NCBI GenBank assembly: GCA_004431415.1
Contig: QPMI01000560.1
Span: forward strand, 484,758 to 548,757
DNA from: Cyanophora paradoxa
Taxonomy: Eukaryota; Glaucocystophyceae; Cyanophorales; Cyanophoraceae
Reading direction: 5' to 3'
Length of the DNA: 64,000 bases
Part shown: positions 10,958-23,705 of the stretch, one piece after another
How positions within the stretch are numbered: the first letter of the stretch is position 1
How the letters are laid out: the number at the start of each line of letters is the position of its first letter
The notes under the pieces: model-generated
The model's database searches: none
Told to the model about the DNA's origin: nothing
The model's input: the letters and a program-made list of their open reading frames with translations, nothing else
Program-made: the position numbers and the translations under genes

Positions 10958-12068
10958 ATGGAGCTGGGGAGCCTTTCCAGGGTCATCCACTTCCTGGCCG
11001 TCGGGCGCTTCTCCGACCGCACCATCTTGCTGCTCTGCACGACAGACGAGGAAGGCGAGCGCTCAATCGTTATGATCGCGCCGCGTTGGATGACGCGCCG
11101 CAGACGACAACCAGAGCCGCGCGAAGGCGCTCCAAATGCTGATGGGCGGCGGGCGCTTCAACACGGGCGGTCCGAAGATCGAGCCCTCGCGGTGCTTCCG
11201 TTGTCGTTAGCTGCATGGAACTGTGAGACTGACGTCCCGCCGTCGTGCAAGGTTCACTGTGATGGACTTCGAGGATGGTGCGGCGCCGGCGCGCGCGCGC
11301 GTGGTGCCGTTGACCAGCTCACCGGGTCCTCGCAGGGCTCCTGCACTACTACAGCGATGCCATATGCTTTTACGCGGCCGGCACATCGCCCAGCATGCCT
11401 TCCAAGCCGGCGTTCAAGCTCCTCAAGGAGCTCAAGGGCGCTCTCTCGGGGACGAACATGGCGCAGACGTCGGAGTTCGCGCTGCGGCCGCAGCTGCGCA
11501 ACGTGCGCGCGCTCATCGACAAGGTGCGCTTGCGCCTGCGCCCAATCGGATGCGGGGGGCGGCGAAGCTGAGCGCGCGGCTGCGCGTGCAGCACGAGAAG
11601 GGGGCGAAGCAGTGGGACTCGGCGACAGCAGCGCGGAGTAAGGGGATGGAGGAGCACCGCGTGGTGCGGGCCCGGCCCCCGCTCGCCGGCCGCGGCCGCG
11701 CGCAGACGTGCACGCACCCGTGACCGTGGCTCCAGGAGCGGGAGACGCTCCTGGCGCAGGAGCGGGAGATGAACTCGTGGCGGAGCTTCTTCAAGCGCGC
11801 CCCCGCCCCGCCGCGCCCCGCGCTGCGCTCCGTTCCGACGCCGAGGCCAACGCGGGGGCGGGGGCAGGTTCGACGGGATGCGGCAGCAGGGGATCTTCAG
11901 CGGGCTCAAGCTGGGCACCTGCTGCGCGGCCGTCTGCCTCTCCATCCTCGGCATCATCGCCCTCGTGCGCCCCGCCCGCCCCGCCGCGCCCATGCCACCG
12001 CCCCGCCCGCCGCCCACACATGCCACGCCCCGCGGCCGCAGATCATCGCCCTTAAGATCTTCCTGTGA
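10958..12068 (+). CDS. Longin-domain, tail-anchored SNARE-like membrane protein
   Basis: The ATG at 10958 gives MELGSLSRVIHFLAVGRFSD, which looks like the first strands of a longin fold as in VAMP7, Ykt6 and Sec22. Further exons give KALQMLMGGGRFNTG, FTVMDFEDGLLHYYSDAICF (the DG..F/HY pattern of longins) and AFKLLKELKGALSG. A charged region (LRNVRALIDK, SKGMEEHRERETLLAQE) precedes SWRSFFKFDGMRQQG and a C-terminal membrane segment, CCAAVCLSILGIIALIIALK. Introns at 11055-11103 and 11795-11867 are GC-AG; others are GT-AG. I do not see a normal R-SNARE heptad motif with the central arginine, so it resembles plant phytolongins (longin domain plus anchor, no SNARE motif). It is likely involved in endomembrane traffic. 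The exact family is inferred. Confidence 0.6.
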
Positions 12069-12648
12069 CCCTGCCGCGGCCGTCCGCTCCCGCTCCCCTC
12101 ACCGGACCCCCGCCTTACCCGCGTCCCCTCCCCCACCCCCGCCCGCCTCTGAGACGTCCTCCCCCTGCCCGCCACTTCGCCCCCCACTGAGGCCAATCTC
12201 TCGAGCTCTGGCACATCCCGACCCCGCCCTCCCGCCACCCTACGTCTATCCATGATCATCAACGCTGGAGCTCAGCTCTCTTCCTCTTCCCGGCGTCCAG
12301 GCCACCCCGCCCCTCGAGTCCACTTTCCTCGCACCCCGTCGGCGCCCAAGCGCGCGCGCGGTGCGAATGCAGCGCAGCCGTGTGCATGTACCATGAATTT
12401 GTAAATGTTCTGAAAAAGAATTCAGTCCTAGTTGAATAAAAAAAATCAGAGCCCTAGTCCAATATCAATTCGCTACATATAAATTAAATCGTAGTACGTA
12501 CACTGGATCGGCTAAATACACTGTTGTGGTCTCTACTAGGGCTAGTGGAACTGACACGTAATGTACAGACTTCATTGTAATTATGAAAACTCGGAATGCA
12601 GGCAATGTACAGAGCTAAGGCTCGAGCAAGGGCGGCTGGGCCTCGTGC
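12069..12648. other. Convergent 3' spacer
   Basis: The 580 bases lie between the ends of the longin gene (+) and the GATA gene (-). The first part is C-rich; 12,380-12,600 is AT-rich with AATAAAAAAAATC near 12,436, which could serve 3' end formation of the longin gene. No coding region is supported. Confidence 0.4.
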
Positions 12649-13884
12649 TCAGAGTTCGGAGTAGATCTCGGGGACAGCGGGGTCGGGGCCGGGCGGAGCC
12701 CACTTGCGGGCGGCCATGGCGGCGAAGAGGAGCGCCGAGAAGCGCTCGAGGGCGCTCCCGGGGGGCGGGCCCCACCCGCCGGCCGGCGCCGCCGGGGGAG
12801 CCGGCGCGACGGGGCACTCCGCCGGCTCCGGACGGTCCGGCAGGGGATCCTGGGCCCCGCCAGGCCGCAGCTGCAGGGGCGGGAGCTTGACCGCCCACCG
12901 CGCCGCCTCCGAGTTCGAGAGGCCGTGCGGCGTGGGCGGCGAGGGGACGCGGGGGGGCGCCAGCGGCTCCAGGATGCGGGGCGGAGAGGGCCCCTTCCGG
13001 TCCGCGGAGGCGGAGCCGGGGCGCGGCGAGGGGGCCTTGGAATGTACGCCCCCTTTGGGCTTCCCGATCTTCACCTGGCAAGCGCGCGCCCAGTGCAGCC
13101 CTGCGGCAGCGGGGCCCGTGAGCTCCCATCGAGCCCCATTGAGATGCTCTGGGCCGCACCGCAGGGGTTGCAGAGGGTGTTGCCCCCGTGGGGGCCCCGC
13201 CGCCACTGCGACGTCTTCGTCGTCCCTGCGCCGCCGCCGGCCGCCCCCGGTCAGCCTCCGAGCCGCCCGCTTCTGAGAGCCCGAGGGAGTCCACGCACCG
13301 CAGAGTACACACTTCCTCTGCGTCCCGCTCGTCAACTCCGTCGGGAGGCGGGCCGACAGCGCCGGCGCATCCACCGGCGGCAGCTGCGACGACGGGCGCC
13401 GGTCAGCCTTTCGGCGAGAGCCGACGCACACGGATGATCAAATTCGCACCGACAGCGGGCCGCGCACATGGACCTTGGCCGGCGGCTCGCCGTCGGACCC
13501 CGTCAGGTCGAAGAAGTTGCGGAGGCCCTGGAAGCCGACGGGCCGGGCGCCCGGGGGCGCCGGCGGCCGGGCGGCTCCTAGCCGCCCCAGGGGCGACGAG
13601 TACTGGTCTAGGGCGTTCGACCCCTCATTGACAAGGTCAGAATGGGCCGACCGCCGGTAGGAGGCCAGCGTGCGGATCGGGCCGATGCCCGAGCTCCTCG
13701 AGCCGCGGGCATACTGGCCCCCGCCGAGTTGCGCATCCGCAGGGGGTTCTGGGAGGCTGATGCGAGGTTCCAGGGCCATCGGGCGGACCTCGGCGGACGC
13801 TTCTTCCAAACTACAGACGGCGGCGAAGGCCGCTGCCTCCGCGGTTTCCCTGGGCGACTCCGGGTCCAATGTTGGCGCTGTCAT
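12649..13884 (-). CDS. GATA-type zinc finger protein
   Basis: The stop is at 12649 (PAVPEIYSEL). The zinc finger appears only after two introns are removed: RKCVLCG joins TTKTSQWRRGPHGGNTLCNP, then CG joins VKIGKPKGGV. This gives C-x2-C-x18-C-x2-C with the WRRGP and LCN.CG residues of GATA DNA-binding domains. The N-terminal part holds Ser/Pro-rich disordered sequence (SSPLGRLGAARPPAPPGARP), and the C-terminal part is Pro-rich with ERFSALLFAAMAARKW. The ATG at 13884 (MTAPTLDPESPRETAEAA) is the most downstream reasonable start, and an upstream exon may exist. The protein is presumably a nuclear transcription regulator binding WGATAR-like sites; targets are unknown. Confidence 0.75.
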
Positions 13885-14467
13885 CTTCCCTGGGATCTGC
13901 TGCCGCCACGCTGCTGGCACACGAGCTCGTCGTGCTCTGATCCCAAGCTGATGAGCTGCTGCAGAGATGCGTTAGGCCTAGGATCCGGAAGGAAGCTTAA
14001 GCGAGGCTGCTGAGAAAGGACGGCTGGTGCGCGCACTCTGGTGCCGCTGATGTTCTGATCTTACCACGTCGATCAGGCGCCGATCGGGCACCCGCGATCT
14101 GCATGACGATCAGCCGCAGGTGCAAATGCAAGAAGGTGCGGGCGATTTGAACCGTTAAAGTAAGGTTGCATGAAGCGTGGCGCGAAGCATTTCGAGATGA
14201 ATAAACAAACTCCAGACACCTATCTCGCGAATGCAGCAGCCGCGATCGCACGCCGCACGGCTCTGCGACGCGGCCGCAGCGGGGGCCCGACTCGAGCTGG
14301 CGGAGCCTGGCGCACTGGGCGCGGCGCGGGGGCCTCGAGACCTGATCCGCGTGTCATTACGATCGCGCATCGCAGCACGCGCGTTCCGCTGAAGTAGCTA
14401 GCGCGGCAAGCTTGCGTCGCACCCCCCCAGGGGGGAGCATCGCTAGCAGGGTACAGAGGCGAGCAGG
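13885..14467. promoter_or_regulatory. Divergent spacer between GATA and CCDC47 genes
   Basis: This region should hold the promoters of the two divergent genes and perhaps an upstream GATA exon. Three X-rc(X)-X 9-mers lie within 28 bases: AGGCCTAGG (13974), GGATCCGGA (13981) and AAGCTTAAG (13993). A 75-residue plus-strand frame at 14170-14397 has no recognisable family and is not called. Confidence 0.35.
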
Positions 14468-16442
14468 ATGGCGCGGGGTCGCAGCGCGCTCCTCCTCCTC
14501 GTGCTGGTCGCCCTGCTGGCCGCGGCGCTTCCGCTGAAAGCGCTCGCGCAGCGCCAGAAAGGTGAAACGCGCGCTAGCGTTGCCCAGCGGTTTCGGCATC
14601 TTACGACGCTCCCTCGCAGCCGCCGGCGGCATCGAGGGCATTCCGCTGGTGCGCTTTAGTGCTGTGACCAATCAATTGCTCGCGCGTGTCGTGACCGCCG
14701 CCGGCAGCAATACAACGCGGCGTCCGCGGACGATAGCGACGACGGGGACGAGGCCGATACCGGCGCGAAGCAGGCCGCAGCTGAGGATGACGAGTGCGGG
14801 CCGCCCAGCAAGCGCTCCCGCGCGCTCGGCTGAGTGTCCGCCCAGGTTCGTCGGCATCCCCGCAGGGCACCACCAGGCACAGCAGCAGCAGGCTCAGCAA
14901 ACGCCTATTCCTCGTCCCAAGAAGCAGGGAGGTTCGGACGGCGCCAGCGCTTCCCGCGCGCCAATCGCTGACCGTCAAGCACGCAGGCTTCCGCCTGCGC
15001 AAGCAGGAGAACTACCATTATGAGCTTGGCGCCCTTGCCATTGTGGTTCTCTTCGCGCTCAACTACCTCGTCGGGCGCCGCGCGAACGAGGCCATCGCCA
15101 AGGCCTGGTCCGCCCGCCGCCGCCCGTCCCCGGCGTCCCGCGCTCGCCCCCGACCGGCGCTGCTGCAGGACGACCCACTTCTTCGACCTCTACGAGAAGA
15201 ATTTCTCATCTCCCGCTGCGGGCGACCGCATTTTCCAGAAGGAGAGCCAGTGGGAGGTCCGCGCCGCCGCCCGCGCCGCCCACCGGCCGCCTCCCGCGCC
15301 GCCGACGCCCCGCCCAGTTCAAGATGTACTCGACGGGCCGCACCTCGTGCCAGTACGCGATCACGCAGCTGACGGTGCGGACGGCCGTGCCGGGCTGCCG
15401 ACGCCCCGGTTCCTTCCTAATCCTTTTCCTCCTCTGGCGCGCAGCTGAAGAAGCGCCACGACCTCTTCATGATGCTGGCGAACCTCGTGCAGCCGACCAA
15501 GGACACGATGGTGCGTGGGAAAGAGGGGGGGCGCGGGGCCTTGCCCGGCCGCCCGACGCCTCGCTTGGCTCACGCGGGCCGTCGTCGGCGGGGCGGGGCA
15601 GACGGTGACGGTGGCGATGAACGACGACGAGATGGACCCGTTCGTGTTCGCGGCCGTGCGGAAGCGGCTGGAGAAGACCTTCAAGAAGGACCGCAAGGAC
15701 ATCGTGCGCGCGCCCCGCCGGCCCTTCGCCCCCGTCCCCGCGGCCGACGCGCGCGCTGCGCAGTCGTCGCTGGCGCCGCCGGTGCCGTCGCAGCTGCTGC
15801 CGGAGCAGTGCGAGGGCCTCTCCGTCCTCTCCGACTGCCCCGAGATCACCGGCGAGCTCCTCCCCACCGAGGTCCCGCCCCGCCCCACCCCGCCCCGCCC
15901 CGCCCCGCCCTGCCTACCTCACCGGCCCCTGCCAGGTGCTGCGCGTCCTTTCCAAGAAGCCCTCGTACTTCCGCTCCCTCCACTTCTCCGACCAGGACGA
16001 GGGCCGCGAGTGCGCCCCGCCCCGCCCCGCCCCCCGCCCTCCCCTCGCCCCGCCGACGCGGGCCGGCCCGCGCAGGAAGAAGACGCTCAAGTTCGAGTTC
16101 GAGCTGCCGCCGGCGGGCCAGATGTCCGAGCTCCTCACCCTCATGCGCATGGTCTTCTACTACGTCGACCGCGTCCCCTCCGTCTCCCTCCCCGCCCCCG
16201 CCAAGGCCCGCGCCGAGAAGGCCCGCAAGGAGCTCGTCGCCGCCGAGCTCAAGAAGGGCCACAAGGAGCGCGAGGAGGCGGCGCAGCGGAAGAAGCAGGA
16301 GCGCAAGGAGCGGGAGGAGGCGGAGCGGGAGCGCCTCGCCGCGACGCTCTCCCGCGACGAGCTCCGCCGCCTCGAGGCCAAGCAGGCCAAGGCCGACCTC
16401 AAGAAGCGCATGCCCAAGGTCAAGATCTCCAAGGGCGGCTGA
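14468..16442 (+). CDS. CCDC47: CCDC47 (calumin/PAT-complex) ER membrane protein
   Basis: CCDC47 is an ER membrane component of the translocon-associated PAT complex and affects ER calcium. The start at 14468 opens a signal peptide (MARGRSALLLLVLVALLAAA). An acidic lumenal stretch (ADDSDDGDEADTG) follows, then a membrane span (YELGALAIVVLFALNYLVGR). The conserved cytosolic domain is spread over several exons: KMYSTGRTSCQYAITQL, KKRHDLFMMLANLVQPTKDT, VTVAMNDDEMDPFVFAAV, LSDCPEITGELLPTEV, and VLRVLSKKPSYFRSLHFSDQ. The C-terminus is the typical Lys/Arg/Glu coiled coil ending KKRMPKVKISKGG. Introns are short and C-rich on the sense strand (for example 15870-15932). All family blocks are present in order. 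Confidence 0.92.
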
Positions 16443-16656
16443 CCCCGCCCAGCCCCCCCGAACCCCCCCCTCGGCCGCGAGGCAGGGAGTAGTAGCGAAT
16501 ACAGAGCTTCGTTTCTTTCACGCTCTGGCGGGCCGCCCGGGCCATAGTGCAGAGAGGGCGCGGGCCGGGCCGTGCGGGGAGGGCCAGCTTCGGGCACGAT
16601 TCAAAAAGCAGAGCTACGGGAATACAGCGCGGAGGGGGCGGGGACGGGGAGCCTGC

Positions 16657-19504
16657 CTACCGGCGGCCGCCCTTCTTGCGGCCGGGCGGCGGTCCGGCCG
16701 GCGCCTTCGGCCTGCGGGGGCGGTCAGCGGGGCGCGGGGCGGGCGGGGCGGGGCGGGGCGGGGCGGACGGCTCCGGGGCGGCGGGGGCGGCGGGGGCGGC
16801 CTGGGCGGAGGCGGAGGGGAGGCCCTGGGGCCCGCGGGTGACGGCCTTCTTGCCCTTGCCCTTGCGCCCGTGCGTGCGCTGGTTGCGCGGCAGCCAGCGC
16901 TCCGGGTCCGGCGGCGTGTTCGGGTCGTAGTTCTTCGGCAGCCTGGCCCCCGGCGGCTCAGGAGCGGGGCGGGGGGCGGGGGGCGGAGGGGGCGGGCAGC
17001 GCGCCTGGGCTTCTTCTTGCGCTTGCGCTTCTTCTTGGCCTGCTCGCCGTCGCCGGCGGCGGCGCCCTCGAGGGGCCGCTTGGCGCCCTTGTCCTCCTTG
17101 CGGTCCTTGCGGAGGGCCGGCCGGGGCGGGGCGACGCTCTCCAGCAGGTCGGCGTCCACCGCCTGCGCGCCCCGCATCGGCGGCAGCTGCGCCTCCAGCC
17201 TGCCCCGCCCGCGTCAGCCAGAGGCGGGGCGGGAGGGAGGGCGGGGGCGGCCCGGCCCGGCGGGGCGCACGCTTCGGCGCGGTCGGGGTCCGCCGCCGCG
17301 CTCGCGAGGACGAGCCCGTAGAGGAACCGCGGGTCGCCCCTGCGCGCGATCCGAATCAGAACGGGTCGGATCGGGTCGGGTCGGGTCGGATGGGGCGGGC
17401 GCGCTTCTTGGAGGCGAGGAGGCGCTCGTAGACGGCGACGGCCTCCTTGGCGCGCCCGTGCGCCAGCAGCAGCTTCCCCGACGCCTCCAGCAGCTGCTCC
17501 CGCAGCCGCTCCTGCGGGCCCCGCTTGTCCGTGCTCTGCGCCCCGTCAAGCGGAGGAGGGGGCGCGGGGGCGGGGCGGGGCGGGGCGGGGCGGGGCGGGC
17601 CATGGCGGTGGCGTCGATGTGCTTGACGGCGTCGTGGAGGGCGCGGACGGCGCCGTCGACGTCCCCGGCCTGCTCCAGGAGCCGCACGACGGTGCCCACC
17701 ATCCCCGCCTCGTGCCGCAGCTCCTCTATCGACTGCAGCGTCCCCACCGCCCCCTTCGCGTTCCCCTGCTGCAGCTCCAGCTGTGCCAGCGTGAGGAGCA
17801 CCCGCGTGCTCCGCTCCCGCCCGTTCTTCTCCACGTACGCCTGCCGCCCGGGGCCGGTCAGCGAGGGGCGCGGAGGGGGCCGGGCTGGACGAGGCGGACC
17901 CGGAGGGCCTCCTCGGCCTTGGCGGCCTTCTTCTCGCGGACGAGGAGGGCGGCGCCGACGAGGACGGGGATGTCCGACTCGGGGAACTCGCGGGCGAGGC
18001 TCGCGGAGAGCTCGCGGCAGGCGTCCGCCTTGTTCGCGAGGAGGAGGAGGAGGCAGCGGTTGGAGGCGATGACGAGCTTCTGGCGGGGGGTGAGGCGGTG
18101 CGTGAGGCCCTCCGACTGCGCCTTGCTGCTCTTCTTCATCGCGTCGAACAGGTTCTTGTCCTGCGCCCCCGCCCGCCCCGCCTCAGCGGCCGTGCCCGGG
18201 CTCGAGCAGAGCGCGCCCGCCCCGCCGGGCCCCGCCCCGCGCGCCTTCTTGATGGAGATGACGTTGTTGGAGGCGACGGCCGCCACCGCCGGGTCGCTCG
18301 GCCTGCGCCCAGTGAGGCGCCGCGCGGGACGAGCCGGCGCCGGCGCCAACGCCGGCGGGGGGGAGGGGGGCGGCGGGATGGCGGACTTGGACTTGAGGAC
18401 GGCCTGGTAGCCCTCGAGGGCGGCGTCCTCCTCGCCGCGGAGGTGCCGCACGTAGGCGAGCTGCACGGCGATCGCCGCGAGCTCGTCCGCGATCTCCTCC
18501 TCCCCGAAGTCGTCCGCCTCCAGGTTCCTCCGCCCCACCTCTGCGCCCCCGCCGCCCCCGCTCGCACCCCCGCGCAGGGCGGCGGGCGGGGGGCGCACTG
18601 TGTGCGAGCTCGAGGATGCGCTGGGCGCCGTCGAGGTCGCCCGCCTCGATCCGCTCGCACGCGACGTTGTACGCCAGCTCGTGCCCCTCCTCCATCTGCC
18701 CCGCGCGCCGCGCCCCGTCGGCGACCCGCCGCCCCCGCAGCGCCGCGCCGCCCCGCGGGGCGCCCACCTCCTTCTGGGAGACGGCGTTGGCGGGGAGCGA
18801 GCGGCCCGAGGACGCGACGGCCGCCGCGTAGTTCGTCTTCAGCTCCGAGAGCGGCTCCTGCGCGCGCAGCCCTCGGCCCCGCGGCGCGTCCCTCGCGTCC
18901 GGGCCCAACCGCGCTCACCTTCCGCGCCTGCGCTGCGGGCAGCAGCTTCTCGTAGATGGGCGCGCACTCCGAGTAGCGGCCCATGCGGTACAGCTGCGGG
19001 GCGGAGCGTCGGCCCAGCGCCGATGGACGGCCGGGGCGGCACGCACGAGCTGGGCGCGGAGGTGCATGCTCTTCTCGTCGCTTTCGCTAAGGCCCTTAAG
19101 CGCCTCAAACGCCGGGTCGAGCTCGTTAAGCCGGTAGTGGCAGTAGGCGCGCTCGAAAACCATGCCGGACAGCGCCGCCTGGCCTTTGATGAGCGCGATC
19201 GCGTCGGCGAACTTCGAGAGGTGAATAAGACTGATGGCCTTGCATCTCAACGCGTCCGGCTCGTTGGGCTGCAGCTTCAGAACTGCGAGCACGGCGGGTC
19301 AGCGCGGACCGGCGGCGTGCATCTTGGACGCCCTCTCGGCATATCTCGCGCGGCCATCGCTCGGCGCGGGCGGGTGGCGGCGAATGCCGCGACGGCGTCG
19401 GGTCTCGCACCGGCATTGGCGGCTTCCAGAGCCTTCTCATGGTTGTCTTTGTCGATACTGCCTATGAGCTCCCGCCATGCTTCTTCCGCTGCGTCGGCGG
19501 CCAT
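16657..19504 (-). CDS. SRP72: Signal recognition particle subunit SRP72
   Basis: SRP72 binds the SRP RNA together with SRP68 and is needed for co-translational targeting to the ER. The ATG at 19504 gives MAADAAEEAWRELIGSID. TPR-like helices follow: VLKLQPNEPDALRCKAISLI, KFADAIALIKGQAALSGMV, RYSECAPIYEKLL, EEGHELAYNVACERIEAGDL, DELAAIAVQLAYVRHLRG, and QLELQQGNAKGAVGTLQSIE. The C-terminus has the diagnostic Lys-rich block (KKKRKRKKKPRR) and the RNA-binding signature RLPKNYDPNTPPDPERWLP, followed by GRKGKGKKAVTRGPQG. It ends at the stop at 16657. Many short introns interrupt the gene. Family identity is firm; some exon borders are approximate. Confidence 0.93.
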
Positions 19505-19596
19505 CTTCTACTCCTCTACCCCGCCCCGGCTCACACCCCCATCAACTTCCGTCGGGCGCGCTCTTGGACGAGCAACAGCCAGGCGCCGTCCGCAGG

Positions 19597-20684
<1,088 letters not shown>

Positions 20685-20865
20685 CCCCCGCCCCGGCCTC
20701 CCCGCAGGCCCCGGGCCGCGCTCCCCGCCCCGCCTGCCTGTAAATGGAATGCAGCGCGTTTGCGAGCCGGGGCCGGGAGAGTCTATGTAGGGCGAGAGCA
20801 GTGGAATCATGGGGGACAACTCGACTAAACATGTACATATCTAGAACTAGAGCTGGAGGGGCGTG

Positions 20866-22447
20866 TCAGATGACACTGAGGGTGCCGCCGGGGCCGGCGA
20901 CCTCGACGAGCTTGTTGAGCTCGCCCCAGCGCGGGAAGGCGAGCCGCTCCGAGCGCGCCGTCGGCGGGATCGCCGCCGGCAGCGCCGTCCGCTGCACCGT
21001 CGTGTACACGCGCGGCGCCGGCCGCTCCCGCGGCGCCGCCTTCCGCGTCAGCGGCAGCGCCGAGAGCCGGAGGCCGTGCAGGGCATCTGTGTAGCCCCCC
21101 TCGGCGAGCGCCGCCTCGGCGCGGGCCATGAGGGCCCGCTGCGGGCGCGCCTCGGGCTCCTCCGGCCCGCCGCTCCGGGGCGTGCCGGCCTCGGACGAGG
21201 TCGACGTCGCGGGGGCGGGGGCGGGGGCCGGGGGCGAGGCGCGGGAGGTGCGGGCCCAGGGGGGCACGAAGGAGTAGAGGACGAAGTCGCGGCTCTCGGA
21301 GAGGGCGCCCCACCGCGCGCCCTCCTTCCGCAGGTGGAACTCCGCCACCGCCGCTGCCCGGGGCGCGTCAGGGCCGGGCTCGGGCTCGGGGCTGGCGGGC
21401 GGGGCGGGCGGGGCCGCACGGTGGATGCGGGCCTGCTGGGCCATGTAGGCGGCGAGGCCCGGGGAGGCGCGGGGGGCGTGGAAGGCGGCGAGGATGCAGC
21501 CGCCGGGCTGCTCCTCGGCGACCCCCGCGAGGGCTTCGCCCCAGTCGGCCCGGAAGGAGCGCTCCAGGCGCGCCACGGCCTCGCCCACGCGGATGCGCGC
21601 CTGCATGGCGGGGCTCCCCGCGTCCCCCTCGGAGCCGGCGACGAAGGGCCGGCGGACGGCCTCGCGGGCGGCGCGCAGGCCCTCCCGCTGGAGCAGCTCG
21701 GCCGCCTCGTAGGGGTCCTCGTAGTACGCGATGCGCCCGAAGGCCATCTCGCCCATCACGGGCGCCGGCGGCCGCCGGTAGGCGAACTCGCCCTCCTTGG
21801 CCATCCGCCGCCGCTTCTCCGCCGCCTCCTTCATCTGCGCCACCGCCAGCTGGTGCGGCCGGTCGAACTCGCTCGCCTCGTACGTGAACGTCGAGAAGGC
21901 GTCGCTCAGCGGCGACCGCTGCGCCGCGCCCGGGGTCAGCGGCGGGCGGCGGGGTGTGTGGTTCGGGGACGGGGGGCGTGCCTCGGAGGGGATGCGAGCG
22001 CCCGCGGGCGGGTCGAAGGTGGAGGGGCCGGCGGCGGATCGCCTCGCAGAGTCCAGCGACTGTCTCGAGCGCGCCGTCTGGTCGCCCTTCTCTCCCCGCC
22101 GCCGCGCTCTGCCGCCGCTCAGATAGAACCGGAGCCGGAGGGAAGGCGATTCGAGGCGCACGTTTCGGGTCCTTCCTTGGACAGCGCCAGGGATGTCTTG
22201 CTTCCGCCCGGGAAGTCCGTCGTGCGAAGCGACTGGACTGCGAGGGGGCTCAGCAACACGGCGCGCTTCGCAGGCGGGTGAAAGCCCGCGCACAGGTCGG
22301 CCTGAACGTGGCATGCACTACTTCAGCGTCCGTGGCGGAGCCGTGCAAGTCGGCCGCTTTGGGGCGCATATATCGAGGAGTGACGTCCGAGTGCTTCCCT
22401 CCGGGCGGCGCGGGGATGGCCAGCTTCGGCACATCTTGCGCCCCCAT
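20866..22447 (-). CDS. Uncharacterised protein with central charged helical region
   Basis: The start at 22447 (MGAQDVPKLAIPAPPGGKHS) is followed by an exon ending FRPT. A GT-AG intron joins it to FQSLRTTDFPGGSKTSLALS, then another to a basic stretch (RRRGEKGDQTARSRQSLDS). A GC-AG intron (donor at 21999) joins PPAG to RSPLSDAFSTFTYEASEFDR. The central region is rich in charged helices (VAQMKEAAEKRRRMAKEGEF, MGEMAFGRIAYYEDPYEAAE). The C-terminal third is Pro/Ala-rich and ends RWGELNKLVEVAGPGGTLSVI at 20866. I do not recognise the family. Coding quality and frame-consistent introns make it a real gene. Confidence 0.6.
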
Positions 22448-22862
22448 GCTAAGGCGGCCACCAAACTGGCCGCTCCGCTTGGCGAGTCGAGCTGGCCCCG
22501 CGCTCGATCCAGCGACCTACAGGCGCGGCTAGCTGTATTGATCGATTGCCGGCTACTTTAGAAGTGCGCGTGTGGCCGACTGATCGAGCCAGGCACCCGG
22601 GATCTGGCAGAAACTGCGAGGATGCTGGAAAAAGCCCACGTCGAGAGCCGAACCGGACCCGGAGGCCGCGCGGTCCGGTTGCGAAAATTGATTCGAATTC
22701 CGCGAAATTGTATTAAAATTAAACTACAAGACCCTGCAGCTGCCACCGCGGCGCCGCTGCGCATGCGCAGCTGCAAATGCGCGGCAGGTCCTGGGCCGGC
22801 GCCGCTGTCGTCGTAGGCGGCAGTCTGTAGCTTTATCTCTTTTGATAGATTCGAAGGCGCTC
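22448..22862. other. Spacer at the left edge of the repeat-rich island
   Basis: About 415 bases with falling GC content. It contains TTCGAATTC (22692), TGCGCATGC/GCATGCGCA (22758-22769) and GCCGGCGCC (22795). It probably includes the promoter of the upstream minus-strand gene. No coding region is recognised. Confidence 0.4.
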
Positions 22863-23705
22863 TAGAGCATGGGGAAGCCGTAGGCGGGGGGAGGGGCGAG
22901 GAAGGCCCCGAGGGCCCACGCGGCGCACTGCAGGTGCGGGGCGGGCCCCGGGCCGGCGCCGCCCGCGTCGCCGTCGCAAGCGGCGGCGCGGATCCCGGAG
23001 GAGGAGGCGGGCGGCGGCGGCGGGGAGGGCGTCGGGCCCCGGGGCGCCGCCTCGAGGCAGAGGGCCCCCTCCCGCAGCACCGCCGCCCGCAGGCGCCCCA
23101 CCTGACGCCCCGCCCCGCCCCGCGTCAGCGGCCGGCGGACGGCCGCGGGGAACTTCGGAATTATAATTAGATTTAGAGGCCCGAGCGCGCCTTGGCGTGG
23201 AGGAGGCCGTGGAGGGCCGGGGGCACGTGGTCGGGGCCCGCCGGCGACGCCGCCGCCACGTCGATCGCCAGGTCCGCCACCTGCGCCCCGGCGGGGTACG
23301 TGGGTTCAAGGGGGAGGGGAGGCGTGCGGGGGTACGGGGGCGCACGAGGCCCTCGACGCGGCGCTCGTCGACGGCGGCGATGGCGAAGGCGAGGAGGGCG
23401 CCCGGCAGCAGCTCGAGGCCGGCGGCGCGCAGCACGTGGCCCCCGCCGCCGCCGCCGCCCGCTCCGCGTGGCTCGCGCCGCCCCGCCCCGCGGGGCCCAG
23501 CGCCACGGCGTGGGCCCGCACGCCGGCGAGGGGCAGCCACGCGGCGTCCCCCTCGGGTCCCGCGGCGCGCCCGCGGCCGCCGCGCCCTCGGGCGGCCCAG
23601 CACGAAGAGGACGACGCGGGCGGGGGCGCCCGGCGGGCCCGGGGCCGCCGGGCTCGCGATCGGGGGCCCATGGCCACGCGGGGCCGCGGGCGAGCTCGAG
23701 GGAAG
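22863..23705 (-). pseudogene. Partial copy of the 3' end of the Ser-rich gene at 34.8-38.2 kb
   Basis: This block is nearly identical to 34752-35551, differing by scattered substitutions and small indels. It encodes the last exons of that gene on the minus strand: HVLRAAGLELLPGALLAFAI, VADLAIDVAAASPAGPDHVP and, after a GC-AG intron, VGRLRAAVLREGALCLEAAP, ending AYGFPML at the stop at 22868. Upstream exons of the parent gene are absent, and similarity ends near 23705, so this is a truncated duplicate. Notably the frame of the last exon and its stop are intact here but shifted in the longer copy. Three 6-bp insertions here (23162, 23654 and 23668) and one 7-bp insertion near 22990 are not in the other copy. 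Whether any transcript is made is unknown. Confidence 0.75.

Noticed and set aside
14170-14397. Plus-strand 75-residue frame upstream of CCDC47
   Set aside because: No family similarity and likely promoter or upstream exon territory; coding cannot be supported.
15469-18072. Very long plus-strand open frame spanning CCDC47 and the antisense of SRP72
   Set aside because: High GC content removes stop codons. The translation is Arg/Pro/Ala-rich without family motifs, while real exons of CCDC47 (+) and SRP72 (-) explain the region.
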